Program-made: the position numbers and the translations under genes | Shown: piece by piece, positions 1 to 9,125 of the stretch | Position numbering within the stretch: the stretch's first letter is position 1 | Layout of the letters: each line of letters opens with the position of its first letter | Source of the DNA: Streptomyces malachitofuscus | GTDB lineage: Bacteria > Actinomycetota > Actinomycetes > Streptomycetales > Streptomycetaceae | Direction: 5' to 3' | Assembly: GCF_014650055.1 (NCBI RefSeq) | Contig: NZ_BMUF01000001.1 | Location: 434,001 to 498,000 of the forward strand | DNA: 64,000 nt | Notes under the pieces: generated by a model | Database searches by the model: none | Seen by the model: the letters and a program-made list of their open reading frames with translations, nothing else | What the model was told of the DNA's origin: nothing

Positions 1-1908
1 GACAGCGCCTCCCCCGAGGCCGCGGGTGCCGTGCCGAATGCGCCGACCGAAGCCGCCTTGCCCTCGACCGTCCCGCCGCCCGGCGCGGACGGGTCCGGTG
101 GTGCCGGGGTCGGCGCGGGTGGCGATGACAGGGCTGCTGCACCGGGCGGTTCCGGGGCGGGTGCCTCGGCCGAGGCCGCGGGTGCGGTGCCGGGTGTGCC
201 GGCCGAGGCCCCGGTGTCCTCGACCGTCCCGCCGCCCGGCGCGGACGGGTCCGGTGGTGCCGGGGTCGGCGCGGGTGGCGATGACAGGGCTGCTGCACCG
301 GGCGGTTCCGGGGCGGGTGCCTCGGCCGAGGCCGCGGGTGCGGTGCCGGGTGTGCCGGCCGAGGCCGCCGTGTCCATCGGCGTCCCGGCGTCCGGCGCAC
401 CCGGTGACGACACGCCCGGTGGGCCGGGCGGCCCAGGGGCCTTCGTCGAGGGCGTCGGTGGGGCGCCGGGGGAGGCGCACGTGGCCGGTGGTGGGCAGGT
501 GCGGCCGTTGCACGAGCCCGATGCCTACAGCACTCCGCCGTACGGGGAGCCGGGCCCCTGGGCGCCCGCGCCGCCCGTGCAGCACCCGGCGAGCACTCCG
601 GCCCACGGGATGGCGAGCGCCGCACCTCCCACGGTCACGGACACGGCGGCCCCGTCCGTCCCCGCCCCGGCCCACTCCGACGTCGCGGACACCCCGCCCG
701 CCGACCCCTGGGGGCGCTACGACCCCTGGGCGGCGGCCGCGGCGGGCGCGCCGTTGCAGCAGGCCGGCCCCGCGATGCCGGACGGGAAGCAGCGCCGCGG
801 ACGCGCCCGACGGGCGATCATCGGGGGCGCCCTGCTGCTCGCGCTGGTGTCGGGCGGCCTCGGCGGAATCGTCGGCGCGTATCTGGAGCGCAACGGCGGC
901 GTGGGCACCGTGACCCTGCCGCAGGCGGAGAAGGAGACGACCGGACGGGACCCCGGCAGCGTGGCCGGAATCGCCGCCCGCGCCCTGCCCAGCGTCGTCA
1001 CCCTGCATGTCAGCGGCGCCGGGTCGGCCGGCACCGGCACCGGCTTCGTGCTCGACGAGCGCGGCCACATCCTCACCAACGACCACGTCGTCGAACCCGC
1101 CGGGAACAACGGCGAGATCACCGTCACCTTCCACAGCGGGGACACCGCCGAGGCCACCGTCGTGGGCCGGGACAGCGGCTACGACCTCGCCGTCGTGAAG
1201 GTGAAGGGCGTGCGCGGGCTCGCCCCCCTGCCCCTCGGCAACTCCGACAACGTGCGCGTCGGTGACCCCGTCGTCGCCATCGGCGCCCCCTTCGACCTGG
1301 CCGGCACGGTCACCTCCGGCATCATCAGCGCCCGGGAGCGGCCCATCACCGCGGGCGGCGAGAAGGGCGACGGCAGCGACGTGTCGTACGTCGACGCCCT
1401 GCAGACCGACGCGCCGATCAACCCCGGCAACTCCGGCGGCCCCCTGCTCGACGCCGAGGCCCGGGTGATCGGCATCAACTCCGCCATCCGGTCCGCCGGC
1501 GACGGCGCGGAACTCGACGGCGGACAGGCCGGTTCCATAGGACTCGGCTTCGCCATCCCGATCAACCAGGGCAAGCGCGTCGCCGAGGAGCTGATCAACA
1601 CCGGGAAGGCGACCCACCCCGTGATCGGCATCACCCTCGACATGGAGTACGGCGGCGACGGCGCCCGGGTCGCCGCCAAGGGCAATGACGGCGGTCCCCC
1701 GGTCAGCACCGGCGGCCCCGGAGCCAGGGCCGGGATCGAGCCCGGCGACGTCATCACCGAGGTCGACGGCACGCGCGTCCACTCCGGCGAGGAGCTCATC
1801 GTCAAGACCCGCGCCCACCGCCCCGGCGACCGGCTGGAGCTCACCCTGGAGCGGGACGGGAAGGAGCGGACGGTGTCGCTGGTGCTGGGCTCCTCGGACG
1901 GCGGCTGA
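1..1908 (+). CDS. HtrA/DegP-type membrane-anchored serine protease with PDZ domain (5' truncated)
   Basis: S1C (HtrA/DegP) protease expected to degrade or refold damaged proteins outside the membrane. The frame is open from base 1 with no stop and continues a repeated Ala/Gly/Pro-rich N-terminal tail, so the true start lies left of the window; the GTG at 31 is probably internal. Order: disordered cytoplasmic tail, one membrane helix (about 814-885), trypsin-like domain, C-terminal PDZ domain (about 1650-1890). The triad is visible: His in TNDHVV (codon 1084), Asp in GYDLAVVK (codon 1183) and Ser in NPGNSGGP (codon 1432). The PDZ domain keeps GARAGIEPGDVI. The tail carries a perfect 147-bp direct repeat. 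tatB follows 130 bp downstream, a pairing I recall as conserved in Streptomyces. Family certain; substrate unknown. Confidence 0.95.
   Translation, partial: DSASPEAAGAVPNAPTEAALPSTVPPPGADGSGGAGVGAGGDDRAAAPGGSGAGASAEAAGAVPGVPAEAPVSSTVPPPGADGSGGAGVGAGGDDRAAAPGGSGAGASAEAAGAVPGVPAEAAVSIGVPASGAPGDDTPGGPGGPGAFVEGVGGAPGEAHVAGGGQVRPLHEPDAYSTPPYGEPGPWAPAPPVQHPASTPAHGMASAAPPTVTDTAAPSVPAPAHSDVADTPPADPWGRYDPWAAAAAGAPLQQAGPAMPDGKQRRGRARRAIIGGALLLALVSGGLGGIVGAYLERNGGVGTVTLPQAEKETTGRDPGSVAGIAARALPSVVTLHVSGAGSAGTGTGFVLDERGHILTNDHVVEPAGNNGEITVTFHSGDTAEATVVGRDSGYDLAVVKVKGVRGLAPLPLGNSDNVRVGDPVVAIGAPFDLAGTVTSGIISARERPITAGGEKGDGSDVSYVDALQTDAPINPGNSGGPLLDAEARVIGINSAIRSAGDGAELDGGQAGSIGLGFAIPINQGKRVAEELINTGKATHPVIGITLDMEYGGDGARVAAKGNDGGPPVSTGGPGARAGIEPGDVITEVDGTRVHSGEELIVKTRAHRPGDRLELTLERDGKERTVSLVLGSSDGG
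64..366 (+). repeat. 147-bp perfect direct repeat inside the protease gene, period 156 bp
   Basis: Bases 64-210 are repeated without a mismatch at 220-366 (offset 156 bp, 52 codons), so the frame is kept. A degenerate third copy lies at about 6-62. The unit encodes an Ala/Gly/Pro segment containing GADGSGGAGVGAGG and ending AGAVPGVPAEA. Confidence 0.93.
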
Positions 1909-2038
1909 GCGGGATGCGGGCGCCCGGGACAGTACCGGTCGTACGGGATGGCCGGGTACCGTGGACCCGGCCCGGACCACGGAAGACCACAGGCCGGCAC
2001 CGAGGGCCGAGGACCGAAGGCATCGCGAGGAGCTTCAG

Positions 2039-2467
2039 GTGTTCAATGACATAGGACCGCTCGAGCTGGTGACGCTCATCGTCCTCGCCGTGCTCGTCTT
2101 CGGTCCGGAGAAGCTGCCCAAGGTCATCCAGGACGTGACCCGCACGATCCGGAAGATCAGGGACTTCTCGGAGAGCGCCAAGCAGGACATCCGGCAGGAG
2201 CTCGGCCCCGAGTTCAAGGACTTCGAGTTCGAGGACCTCAACCCGAAGACGTTCATCCGCAAGCAGCTGGACAACGACGATCTCGGGCTGAAGGAGATCC
2301 GCAACGGCTTCGACCTGAAGAAGGAGATGGCCGAGGTCGCGGACGCCGTCCACGGCCGTGAGACGGACGCGGCCACGCCCTCCTCCGGCGGCCGCGTCGA
2401 CATGACCAAGAAGCCGGAGATCCCCGCGGCCGAGGACCGTCCGCCCTTCGACGCGGACGCCACCTGA
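2039..2467 (+). CDS. tatB: Sec-independent (twin-arginine) translocase subunit TatB
   Basis: TatB binds twin-arginine precursors together with TatC for export of folded proteins. The 142-residue protein has the Tat A/B layout: one N-terminal membrane helix (residues about 5-22), the FGPEKLPK hinge, an amphipathic helix with IRKIRDFSESAKQDI, and a long charged cytoplasmic tail. FNDIGPLEL at the N-terminus is typical of actinobacterial TatB; the long tail argues against TatA. Start is GTG 2039, six bases after GAGGAG (2027-2032); the longer upstream frame lacks a ribosome site. It follows the HtrA-type protease, consistent with envelope protein quality control. Confidence 0.93.
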   Translation: MFNDIGPLELVTLIVLAVLVFGPEKLPKVIQDVTRTIRKIRDFSESAKQDIRQELGPEFKDFEFEDLNPKTFIRKQLDNDDLGLKEIRNGFDLKKEMAEVADAVHGRETDAATPSSGGRVDMTKKPEIPAAEDRPPFDADAT

Positions 2468-2693
2468 GCCCGGAGCGCTGGGGCGCACGCTCCCGCGCAC
2501 GTGACGCGTTTCATACTCCACCCGGGCCCCGTACGGCCTGATACGGACCTCCGGGCGGCCCACGCGCCGGGCGGTTTCCCCGGCCTGTGCCCGCAGGGTG
2601 GCTATGCTGCCGAGTTGTTGTGCGGAACGGACGAGTACGCCCGAAGGGGGGCGGGCCGCCCGGTCCGACGAGAGCGAGGAGGCGTCCGGGCAC

Positions 2694-3368
2694 ATGGAGA
2701 CGACGAGTTCGGCAGTCGCGCAGGCGCCGGCCGCGGAGGACGGACATCAGGTCCCCTCCGCCCGGCGTACCGTCGACGGCTACCTGCGCGCGCCCTTCCC
2801 GTGGTACGGCCTGGACGAGGCCTTCACGGGACCGCGCTGGCTGATGCAGGTCGGACTGGCGGCCGACGGGGCCGTCGAGCACGGATCGGTCGGGCACGGC
2901 GACGAGCCCTCCGTGCGCAGCGAGTTCGCGGCCGGGTCCGACCAGGACGCCAAGGAGAAGTTCGCGGTCGTGGTGACCGTGGCCGCCAACCCGGTCCGCC
3001 GCAGCGCCGACGGCACCGGTCTGCTGGAGGCCACCTCGGTCTCCTCCGCCGCCTGGCTCGCCGGTGTGGGGCTGCTCTCCTTCACCTGGCCCGGCCAGAT
3101 GGACCACTCCCTGCGCGACGACTGGCTGGAGCAGCAGACGGAGACGGCCTGGGTCCTCGCCGACGACCTGGAGGGTGAGGACTGGTCGACGCTGTCCCTG
3201 CCGGTGGACGGGGTGCCGACGCCGTTCCACTACCGGGAGTCCGAGTTCGGCTGGGTGCTCGCCGGTTCCACCCAGGCGGGCGTGCACGTGGGCGCGTACG
3301 GCAGAGGCATGAGCGCCTACGGCCTCGGCTTCTCCGTGGTCAAGGACATCGCCGCGTACGACGCCTGA
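2694..3368 (+). CDS. Conserved actinobacterial protein of unknown function
   Basis: 224 residues, no signal peptide or membrane helix, no motif I recognise. It begins METTSSAVAQAP and contains a globular region with TVDGYLRAPFPWYGLDEAFTG and a later WLEQQTETAWVLADDLEGED. Start is ATG 2694 with GAGGAGG about ten bases upstream; an earlier in-frame GTG at 2598 lacks a ribosome site. It follows tatB by 226 bp and ends at a strong bidirectional terminator shared with mrp. Codon use is normal for the region, so the gene is real even though the role is unknown. Confidence 0.8.
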   Translation: METTSSAVAQAPAAEDGHQVPSARRTVDGYLRAPFPWYGLDEAFTGPRWLMQVGLAADGAVEHGSVGHGDEPSVRSEFAAGSDQDAKEKFAVVVTVAANPVRRSADGTGLLEATSVSSAAWLAGVGLLSFTWPGQMDHSLRDDWLEQQTETAWVLADDLEGEDWSTLSLPVDGVPTPFHYRESEFGWVLAGSTQAGVHVGAYGRGMSAYGLGFSVVKDIAAYDA

Positions 3369-3381
3369 GCGAAGAGGCACA

Positions 3382-3416
3382 CGAAGGGCGCCGTCCGCAC
3401 CGGACGGCGCCCTTCG
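3382..3416. terminator. Bidirectional intrinsic terminator
   Basis: Perfect 16-bp inverted repeat (3382-3397 and 3401-3416) with a 3-base loop, between the converging stops of the 2694 gene and mrp. Confidence 0.85.
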
Positions 3417-3423
3417 CGCGTGA

Positions 3424-4557
3424 TCAGAACTTGTTGCGCGGGGTGATGCCCAGGGACATGCCCGACAGGCCCCGCTGCCGCCCGCCGAGCTTGCCGGCGA
3501 TCGAGCGGAGCGCCGAACCCGCCGGGGACTCCGGGTCCGACAGCACCACGGGCCGGCCCTCGTCGCCGCCCTCGCGCAGCCGGACGTCGATCGGGATGGC
3601 GCCGAGCACCGGCACGGTTGCACCGGTCGTCCGGGTCAGGCCGTCGGCGACCGTCTGGCCGCCGCCCGTGCCGAACACGTCCACCATCTCGCCGCAGTGC
3701 GGGCAGGGCAGCCCGGACATGTTCTCGACCACACCGACGATCTTCTGATGCGTCTGCACGGCGATGGACCCGGCCCGCTCGGCCACCTCGGCCGCCGCCT
3801 GCTGGGGCGTGGTGACGACCAGGATCTCGGCGTTCGGGACCAGCTGGGCGACGGAGATCGCGATGTCGCCCGTGCCGGGCGGCAGGTCGAGCAGCAGCAC
3901 GTCCAGGTCGCCCCAGTACACGTCCGCCAGGAACTGCTGGAGCGCGCGGTGCAGCATCGGGCCGCGCCACACCACCGGCGCGTTGCCCGGGGTGAACATG
4001 CCGATGGAGATGACCTTCACGCCGTTCGCCGACGGCGGCATGATCATGTTCTCGACCTGGGTGGGACGCCCGTCGGCGCCCAGCATGCGCGGGACGGAGT
4101 GGCCGTAGATGTCGGCGTCGACGACACCGACCTTCAGCCCGTCGGCCGCCATCGCCGCCGCCAGGTTCACCGTGACCGACGACTTGCCGACGCCGCCCTT
4201 GCCGGACGCCACCGCGTACACCCGGGTCAGGCTGCCCGGCTTGGCGAAGGGCACCTCGCGCTCGGTCTGGCCGCCGCGCAGGGCGTTCGCCAGCTCCTTG
4301 CGCTGCTCGTCGCTCATGACGTCCAGCGTCACGTCGACCCGGGTGACACCCTCGACCCGGGAGACCGCGTCCGTCACGCGCTGCGTGATGGTGTCCCGCA
4401 TGGGACAGCCGGAGACCGTCAGGTACACGGTGACCGCGACCGCACCGTCCGCACCGATCTCCACCGATTTGACCATCCCCAGCTCGGTGATGGGCCGGTT
4501 GATCTCGGGGTCGTTCACCGTCGCCAGTGCTTCGCGCACCGCGTCTTCCGTAGCCAT
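3424..4557 (-). CDS. mrp: Mrp/ApbC iron-sulfur cluster carrier ATPase
   Basis: Mrp (ApbC/NBP35 family) P-loop ATPases carry Fe-S clusters to target apoproteins. The 377-residue protein has an N-terminal MIP18/DUF59 domain (about 1-85, ATVNDPEINRPI and SGCPMRDTI), the deviant Walker A GKGGVGKSS, VVDADIYGHS, and the CPHCG (CxxC) pair that binds the bridging cluster. Start chosen at ATG 4557, giving MATEDAVREAL; no Shine-Dalgarno precedes it, but TACCAT sits seven bases upstream (4565-4570), suggesting a leaderless transcript. It is last in the leftward mgtE-like/DUF1003/mrp gene group and may be co-transcribed as well. Confidence 0.93.
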   Translation of the reverse strand: MATEDAVREALATVNDPEINRPITELGMVKSVEIGADGAVAVTVYLTVSGCPMRDTITQRVTDAVSRVEGVTRVDVTLDVMSDEQRKELANALRGGQTEREVPFAKPGSLTRVYAVASGKGGVGKSSVTVNLAAAMAADGLKVGVVDADIYGHSVPRMLGADGRPTQVENMIMPPSANGVKVISIGMFTPGNAPVVWRGPMLHRALQQFLADVYWGDLDVLLLDLPPGTGDIAISVAQLVPNAEILVVTTPQQAAAEVAERAGSIAVQTHQKIVGVVENMSGLPCPHCGEMVDVFGTGGGQTVADGLTRTTGATVPVLGAIPIDVRLREGGDEGRPVVLSDPESPAGSALRSIAGKLGGRQRGLSGMSLGITPRNKF

Positions 4558-4600
4558 AAGGACGATGGTACGGCGCCGGGTACACCCGCCGGTAAGGACG

Positions 4601-5209
4601 TCAGCGGTCTTCTGCGTCACGTCCCGGAGGCCGTTCCGCCCGCATCGCCGGGAAAGCGCCGTGATGGTCCTTGTGTCCGTTCTGCCGTCCCTCCAGCTCC
4701 TTGACCATGTCCTGCAGCTCGGAGCGGATCCAGTCCCGGGTGGCCACCTCCCCGAGTCCGATCCGCAGCGCGGCGATCTCCCGGGTCAGATACTCGGTGT
4801 CGGCGATCGACCGCTCGTTCTGCTTGCGGTCCTGCTCCAGGTTCACCCGGTCGCGGTCGTCCTGCCGGTTCTGCGCCAGCAGGATCAGCGGGGCCGCGTA
4901 GGAGGCCTGCAGGGACAGCGCCAGCGTCAGGAAGATGAACGGGTACTCGTCGAAGCGCAGATCCTTCGGCACGGACACGTTCCACAGCACCCACAGGATG
5001 ATGACGACCGTCATCCAGACGAGGAACCGCCCGGTGCCGATGAAGCGCGCGATCCGCTCCGACAGCCGTCCGAAGGCGTCCGGGTCCCACTCGGGCAGGA
5101 ACCGGCGCCGGGGCGGCCGCGGCTGGTCCAGCCGGGGCGTGCGCGGCCGCCCGGCGGCGGTGGCGCCGGCCGGCAGCCGCTCGCGTGCGCCGTCGCGCTC
5201 AGGAGCCAT
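4601..5209 (-). CDS. DUF1003 membrane protein
   Basis: 202-residue membrane protein of the DUF1003 family, function unknown. After a basic, proline-rich N-terminus there are two helices (around FLVWMTVVIILWVLWNV and IFLTLALSLQASYAAPLILL), then the family's conserved LLAQNRQDDRDR and a long coiled-coil tail of charged heptads. Start ATG 5209 overlaps the end of the mgtE-like gene (stop at 5199) by 11 bp, and its ribosome site GAGGAGGTG lies inside that gene, so translation is probably coupled. The link suggests a role in membrane or divalent-cation physiology, by inference only. Confidence 0.9.
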   Translation of the reverse strand: MAPERDGARERLPAGATAAGRPRTPRLDQPRPPRRRFLPEWDPDAFGRLSERIARFIGTGRFLVWMTVVIILWVLWNVSVPKDLRFDEYPFIFLTLALSLQASYAAPLILLAQNRQDDRDRVNLEQDRKQNERSIADTEYLTREIAALRIGLGEVATRDWIRSELQDMVKELEGRQNGHKDHHGAFPAMRAERPPGRDAEDR

Positions 5210-6482
5210 CGGGCACCACCTCCTCGTCGAGGTGGAACTCGGTCTCCCGCCAGTCGTCCGGGAGCATGTGGTCGAGCACGTCGTCCACGGTCACCGCGCC
5301 CAGCAGCGACCCCGCCTCGTCGACCACCGGCGCCGCCACCATGTCGTACGTGGCGAAGAACCCGGCGACCACGGGCAGCGTCGCGTCCGGCTCCAGGGGC
5401 TGGAGGTCGTCGTCCAGGATGGAACCGACCAGCGTGTACGGGGGGTCGCGCAGCAGGCGCTGGAAGTGCACGGTGCCCAAGTACTTGCCGGTGGGCGTCT
5501 CCTCGGGCGGACGGCAGACGTAGATCTGCGCGGCGTGGGCCGGGGAGAGGTCGGGCTCGCGGATCCGGGCGAGGGCGTCCGCGACGGTCGCGTCGGGCCG
5601 CAGCACGATCGGCTCGGTCGTCATCAGCCCGCCCGCCGTGTGCTCCTCGTACGACATCAGGCGCCGCATGTCGGCCGCGTCCCCGGGCTGCATCAGGCTC
5701 AGCAGCCGCTCCTTGTCCGCCTCCGGCAGCTCACCGAGCAGGTCGGCCGCGTCGTCGGGGTCCATGGCCTCCAGCACGTCGGCGGCCCGCTCCTCCTTCA
5801 GCTTGCCGAGGATCTCGATCTGGTCGTCCTCCGGCAGCTCCTCCAGCACGTCCGCGAGCCGGTCGTCGTCGAGCGCGGCGGCCACCTCCGCGCGCCGTTT
5901 GGGCGAGAGGTGATGCAGCACGTTGGCGAGGTCGGCGGGGCGCAGCTGCTCGAAGGTGGCGAGCAGGTTCTCGGCGCCCTGCCCGTGCTCCTCCAGGGAG
6001 AACCCGGTCACCGCGGACCACTCGACGGTCAGCGTCTCCCCCTTGCCGCGCCGGAACGCTCCGCCCTTCTTGCCCTTGCGCACGAAGACCCGGTCGATCT
6101 CCCACTCACGGCGGGCCGGCAGCTGATGCACCGACAGGTCAAGGACGGTGACCTCCTCGTCGGTCTCCACCAGCGTCACCCGGCGGTCCAGGAGCTCACC
6201 GAAGACGAGCCGCTCGGTGGGCCGCTGCTCGAAGCGCCGCACATTGAGCACCCCGGTCGTGATGACCTGGCCGGACTGCACGGCGGTCACCCGGTTCATG
6301 GGCAGGAAGATGCGCCGCCGCGTGGAGAGTTCCACGACCATGCCCAGCAGCCTCGGCGGACGCCGGCCGGGCCGCAGGATGACCACCAGATCGCGCACGC
6401 GCCCCACCTGGTCGCCGGCCGGATCGAAGACGGCGACACCGGAGACGTGGGAGACGAAGAACCGGGGGGCACCGGCTGCCAT
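5199..6482 (-). CDS. MgtE N-terminal/CBS-domain protein (cytosolic magnesium sensor-like)
   Basis: 427 residues carrying the regulatory half of an MgtE magnesium channel without its membrane half. Order: an N-terminal PRC-barrel-like segment (FFVSHVSGVAVFDPAGDQVG), the acidic helical MgtE_N superhelix (LLATFEQLRPADLANVLHHL, then LPEDDQIEIL), and two CBS motifs (MTTEPIVLRPDATVADAL; PVVDEAGSLLGAVTVDDVLD). No transmembrane segment is visible, so it is not a transporter by itself despite the usual database name. Start ATG 6482 follows AAGGAG with nine-base spacing; longer upstream frames lack a site. First gene of the leftward group; the 215-bp gap to the divergent lipoprotein gene holds the promoters. 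Confidence 0.88.
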   Translation of the reverse strand: MAAGAPRFFVSHVSGVAVFDPAGDQVGRVRDLVVILRPGRRPPRLLGMVVELSTRRRIFLPMNRVTAVQSGQVITTGVLNVRRFEQRPTERLVFGELLDRRVTLVETDEEVTVLDLSVHQLPARREWEIDRVFVRKGKKGGAFRRGKGETLTVEWSAVTGFSLEEHGQGAENLLATFEQLRPADLANVLHHLSPKRRAEVAAALDDDRLADVLEELPEDDQIEILGKLKEERAADVLEAMDPDDAADLLGELPEADKERLLSLMQPGDAADMRRLMSYEEHTAGGLMTTEPIVLRPDATVADALARIREPDLSPAHAAQIYVCRPPEETPTGKYLGTVHFQRLLRDPPYTLVGSILDDDLQPLEPDATLPVVAGFFATYDMVAAPVVDEAGSLLGAVTVDDVLDHMLPDDWRETEFHLDEEVVPDGS

Positions 6483-6697
6483 GGCGGCGGCTCCTTTGCG
6501 TGCGGGGTCTTTCGTTGCCGTGTACTGCCTGCTGCGTTCGTTTTCCGGATTGCCCGCTCGGGTGGGCTTCAGGCTAGCCCGTCCCGATCGGCCGTGCGCC
6601 CGCGGCCGGTCCGGACGGACTGGCTCCGCCCGGCCCTCCGGGCCCCGGTACTCTGCGGTACGCCGTTCAGGTCCCCCGTCAGAGAGGCAGCCCACCT

Positions 6698-7456
6698 GTG
6701 ATTCCGATCTCCCAGGGCCGTTCCCGCAGGGCCGTGCTGGCCGGCGCCGTGTGCGCACTGCTCGTGACGGGAACGGCGCTCACGGGATGTTCCGAGGATC
6801 CGAACGAGGGCACCAACGGTGTCGGGCGGCTGCCCGCCGACCAGATCCAGAGCAGAGCGCAGCAGGCCGCCAAGTCCGTGGGCACGGTGCGGCTGCACGG
6901 CACCGTGGTCACCAGCGGACGCACGTACACGCTGGACATGCGGCTGAAGGAGAAGGGCGGCATCGGCTCGGTCACCACCAAGGGGGAGACGTTTCGCCTG
7001 CTGCGGATCGACGACGAGCTGTATCTGAAGGCCGGTGCCGAGTTCTGGGGGCAGGGGGCCGGCGGCGGCGAGGACGGCGGCAAGGCGGACGCGGCGGCGG
7101 CCGGCAAGCTCGCCGAGAAGTATGTGAAGGTGCCGCAGGGTGATCCGTCGTACAAGAAGTTCATCGGCTTCACCGATAAGAGTGTGCTGCTCAGTGGTCT
7201 GCTGACCCTGCACGGCGAACTGGCCACGGACGGCCACCACGAGCAGTCGGGCCTGCGCACCATCCGCGTCACCGGCGACAAGGGCTCCGGCGGCACCCTG
7301 GACGTCTCGCTCGAGGGCGAGCCGTACCCGGTGCGCCTGGTGCGGGCCGGCAAGGCGGGCACCCTCACCTTCTCGGGCTGGGGCACCGACTTCCCCCTGA
7401 AGAAGCCGGCCAAGGACGAGACCCTCGACTACGGCAAGCAGCTCCCGACGTCGTAG
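6698..7456 (+). CDS. Lipoprotein of unknown function (LppX/LprG-like layout)
   Basis: 252-residue predicted lipoprotein. A basic twin-Arg start (QGRSRRAVLAGAV), a hydrophobic core and the lipobox LTGC (Cys about residue 30) show export and lipid attachment. The mature part is soluble and beta-rich, with AAKSVGTVRLHGTVVTSGRTY and DDELYLKAGAEFWGQG, which resembles the LppX/LprG lipid-binding fold of actinobacteria; this is a pattern impression only. Start GTG 6698 with GAGAGG upstream. It ends eight bases from the stop of the convergent gene at 7465 with no terminator hairpin between them. Confidence 0.85.
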   Translation: MIPISQGRSRRAVLAGAVCALLVTGTALTGCSEDPNEGTNGVGRLPADQIQSRAQQAAKSVGTVRLHGTVVTSGRTYTLDMRLKEKGGIGSVTTKGETFRLLRIDDELYLKAGAEFWGQGAGGGEDGGKADAAAAGKLAEKYVKVPQGDPSYKKFIGFTDKSVLLSGLLTLHGELATDGHHEQSGLRTIRVTGDKGSGGTLDVSLEGEPYPVRLVRAGKAGTLTFSGWGTDFPLKKPAKDETLDYGKQLPTS

Positions 7457-7464
7457 GCCTGTGG

Positions 7465-7980
7465 CTAGCGCTGCCGCCGCTTCTTCTTCAGCAGCAGTCG
7501 GGGCAGCCCCGCCGGGACCGGCCGCCGCGTCGTCACCGGGGTCGGCAGCGGGGCCTCGGCCAGCGAGCCGTCGGGAAGCGGGGAGGTGGCCCCGGTCGGC
7601 TCCAGGCGCAGCACCCGGCACTCGCGGGCCCAGCGCTCGGGCATCGTCTCGGCGTCCGGCGCGTTGAGCCGCTTGCCCTTGAGTTCGGCGACGGCCGCCT
7701 CCCAGGCCTCGGACCCCGGCGGGAGCTCCACCACCTTCGCGGACCAGGAGACCAGCCGGCCGCCCTTGTCCTTGCTGCGCACGGTGACCTCGGCCGGCCC
7801 GCCGTCGGACAGCCCCGGCAGCGGCTGCTCGCCGGGCCCGTCACCGATCACGCAGGCGGCACCCTCGTGCCACACGTGCCACAGCGCGCGGGCCGGACCC
7901 CCGGGGCCCTTGACCCAGATGAGGCCGGACTTCTTCGTGGCCTCCTCGACGAGGGCACGGTCGAGCAGCTCGCTTGTCAT
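7465..7980 (-). CDS. Conserved hypothetical protein, possible split-barrel fold
   Basis: 171 residues, soluble. Segments such as ALWHVWHEGAACVIGDGP, AEVTVRSKDKGGRLVSW and a conserved WERE-type C-terminal stretch (MPERWARECRVLRLEP) resemble the flavin-binding split barrel of the PNPOx-like superfamily, but I cannot confirm cofactor residues. Start ATG 7980 lacks a Shine-Dalgarno; TAGGCT lies six bases upstream (7987-7992), a leaderless-type promoter squeezed into the 23-bp gap after corA. It may also be read through from corA. Confidence 0.8.
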   Translation of the reverse strand: MTSELLDRALVEEATKKSGLIWVKGPGGPARALWHVWHEGAACVIGDGPGEQPLPGLSDGGPAEVTVRSKDKGGRLVSWSAKVVELPPGSEAWEAAVAELKGKRLNAPDAETMPERWARECRVLRLEPTGATSPLPDGSLAEAPLPTPVTTRRPVPAGLPRLLLKKKRRQR

Positions 7981-8003
7981 ACGCCCAGCCTATCCAGGCC
8001 CCT

Positions 8004-9125
8004 TCAGAGCCAGCCGTTGCGCTTGAGCATCCGGTGGATGCCCAGACAGATGGCCACCGTGACACCGAGGACCAGCGGGTAGCCGTACTTCCAGTGCGTC
8101 TCGGGCATGTAGTCGAAGTTCATCCCGTACACCCCGCACACCATCGTCGGCACAGCGATGATCGCGGCCCACGAGGTGATCTTCCGCATGTCCTCGTTCT
8201 GCGCCACGGAGGCCTGGGCGAGGTTGGCCTGCAGGATGGAGTTCAGCAGCTCGTCGAAGCCGATGACCTGCTCCTGCACCCGCGCCACATGGTCGGCCAC
8301 GTCCCGGAAGTACTTCTGGATGTCCGGGTCGATCAGCCGCATCGGCCGCTCGCTCAGCAGCTGCATCGGCCGCAGCAGCGGCGCCACGGCCCGCTTGAAC
8401 TCCAGCACCTCGCGCTTGAGTTGGTAGATCTGCCCGGCGTCCGTGCCGCGCGGCGTGCCCTTGCGGCCCGGCGAGAACACCTGCGTCTCGACCTCGTCGA
8501 TGTCGTCCTGCACCGCGTCGGCGACCGCGATGTAGCCGTCCACCACCTGGTCGGCGATGGCGTGGAGCACGGCCGAGGGGCCTTTGGCCAGCAGCTCGGG
8601 GTCGTCCTGGAGGCGGTGCCTGAGGGCCCGCAGGGAACCCTGCCCGCCGTGCCGGACGGTGATGAAGAAGTCCCGGCCGGTGAAGCACATCACCTCGCCG
8701 GTCCGGACGACCTCGCTGCTGGCGGTGAGCCGGTCGTGGTCGACGTAGTGGATGGTCTTGAAGACCGTGAACAGGGAGTCGTCGTAACGCTCCAGCTTGG
8801 GCCGCTGATGGGCCTGGACGGCGTCCTCCACGGCCAGCGGGTGCAGCCCGAACTCCGCGGCGATACCGGCGAATTCGGCCTCGTTCGGCTCGTGCAGGCC
8901 GATCCAGACGAAGCCCCCGTCGCGACGCACCAGGCGCATCGCCTCCTGGGGGGTGAGCTGGCCGCCCTCGGTCTCCAGGCGCCGGCCGTCGCGGTAGACG
9001 GCGCAGTCGACGACGGCGGTGGCCGTCACGGGGTCGCGGGTGGTGTCGTACGGGCCGCTCTCCTTGCGCAGCGAGACACGGGAGGAGGGACGGACCACGG
9101 CGCGCAGGTCGCGGATCATCGACAT
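8004..9125 (-). CDS. corA: CorA family magnesium/cobalt transporter
   Basis: Pentameric CorA channel for Mg2+ (and Co2+). The 373-residue protein has a large soluble N-terminal alpha/beta funnel, a long stalk helix (EVLEFKRAVAPLLRPM) and two C-terminal membrane helices separated by YGMNFDYMPE, which contains the diagnostic GMN motif. A basic C-terminus (RMLKRNGWL) matches the family. Start ATG 9125 follows AAGGAG; a longer frame to 9239 lacks a site. A 483-bp gap lies upstream; I looked there for an M-box magnesium riboswitch and did not find its conserved core. Confidence 0.95.
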   Translation of the reverse strand: MSMIRDLRAVVRPSSRVSLRKESGPYDTTRDPVTATAVVDCAVYRDGRRLETEGGQLTPQEAMRLVRRDGGFVWIGLHEPNEAEFAGIAAEFGLHPLAVEDAVQAHQRPKLERYDDSLFTVFKTIHYVDHDRLTASSEVVRTGEVMCFTGRDFFITVRHGGQGSLRALRHRLQDDPELLAKGPSAVLHAIADQVVDGYIAVADAVQDDIDEVETQVFSPGRKGTPRGTDAGQIYQLKREVLEFKRAVAPLLRPMQLLSERPMRLIDPDIQKYFRDVADHVARVQEQVIGFDELLNSILQANLAQASVAQNEDMRKITSWAAIIAVPTMVCGVYGMNFDYMPETHWKYGYPLVLGVTVAICLGIHRMLKRNGWL

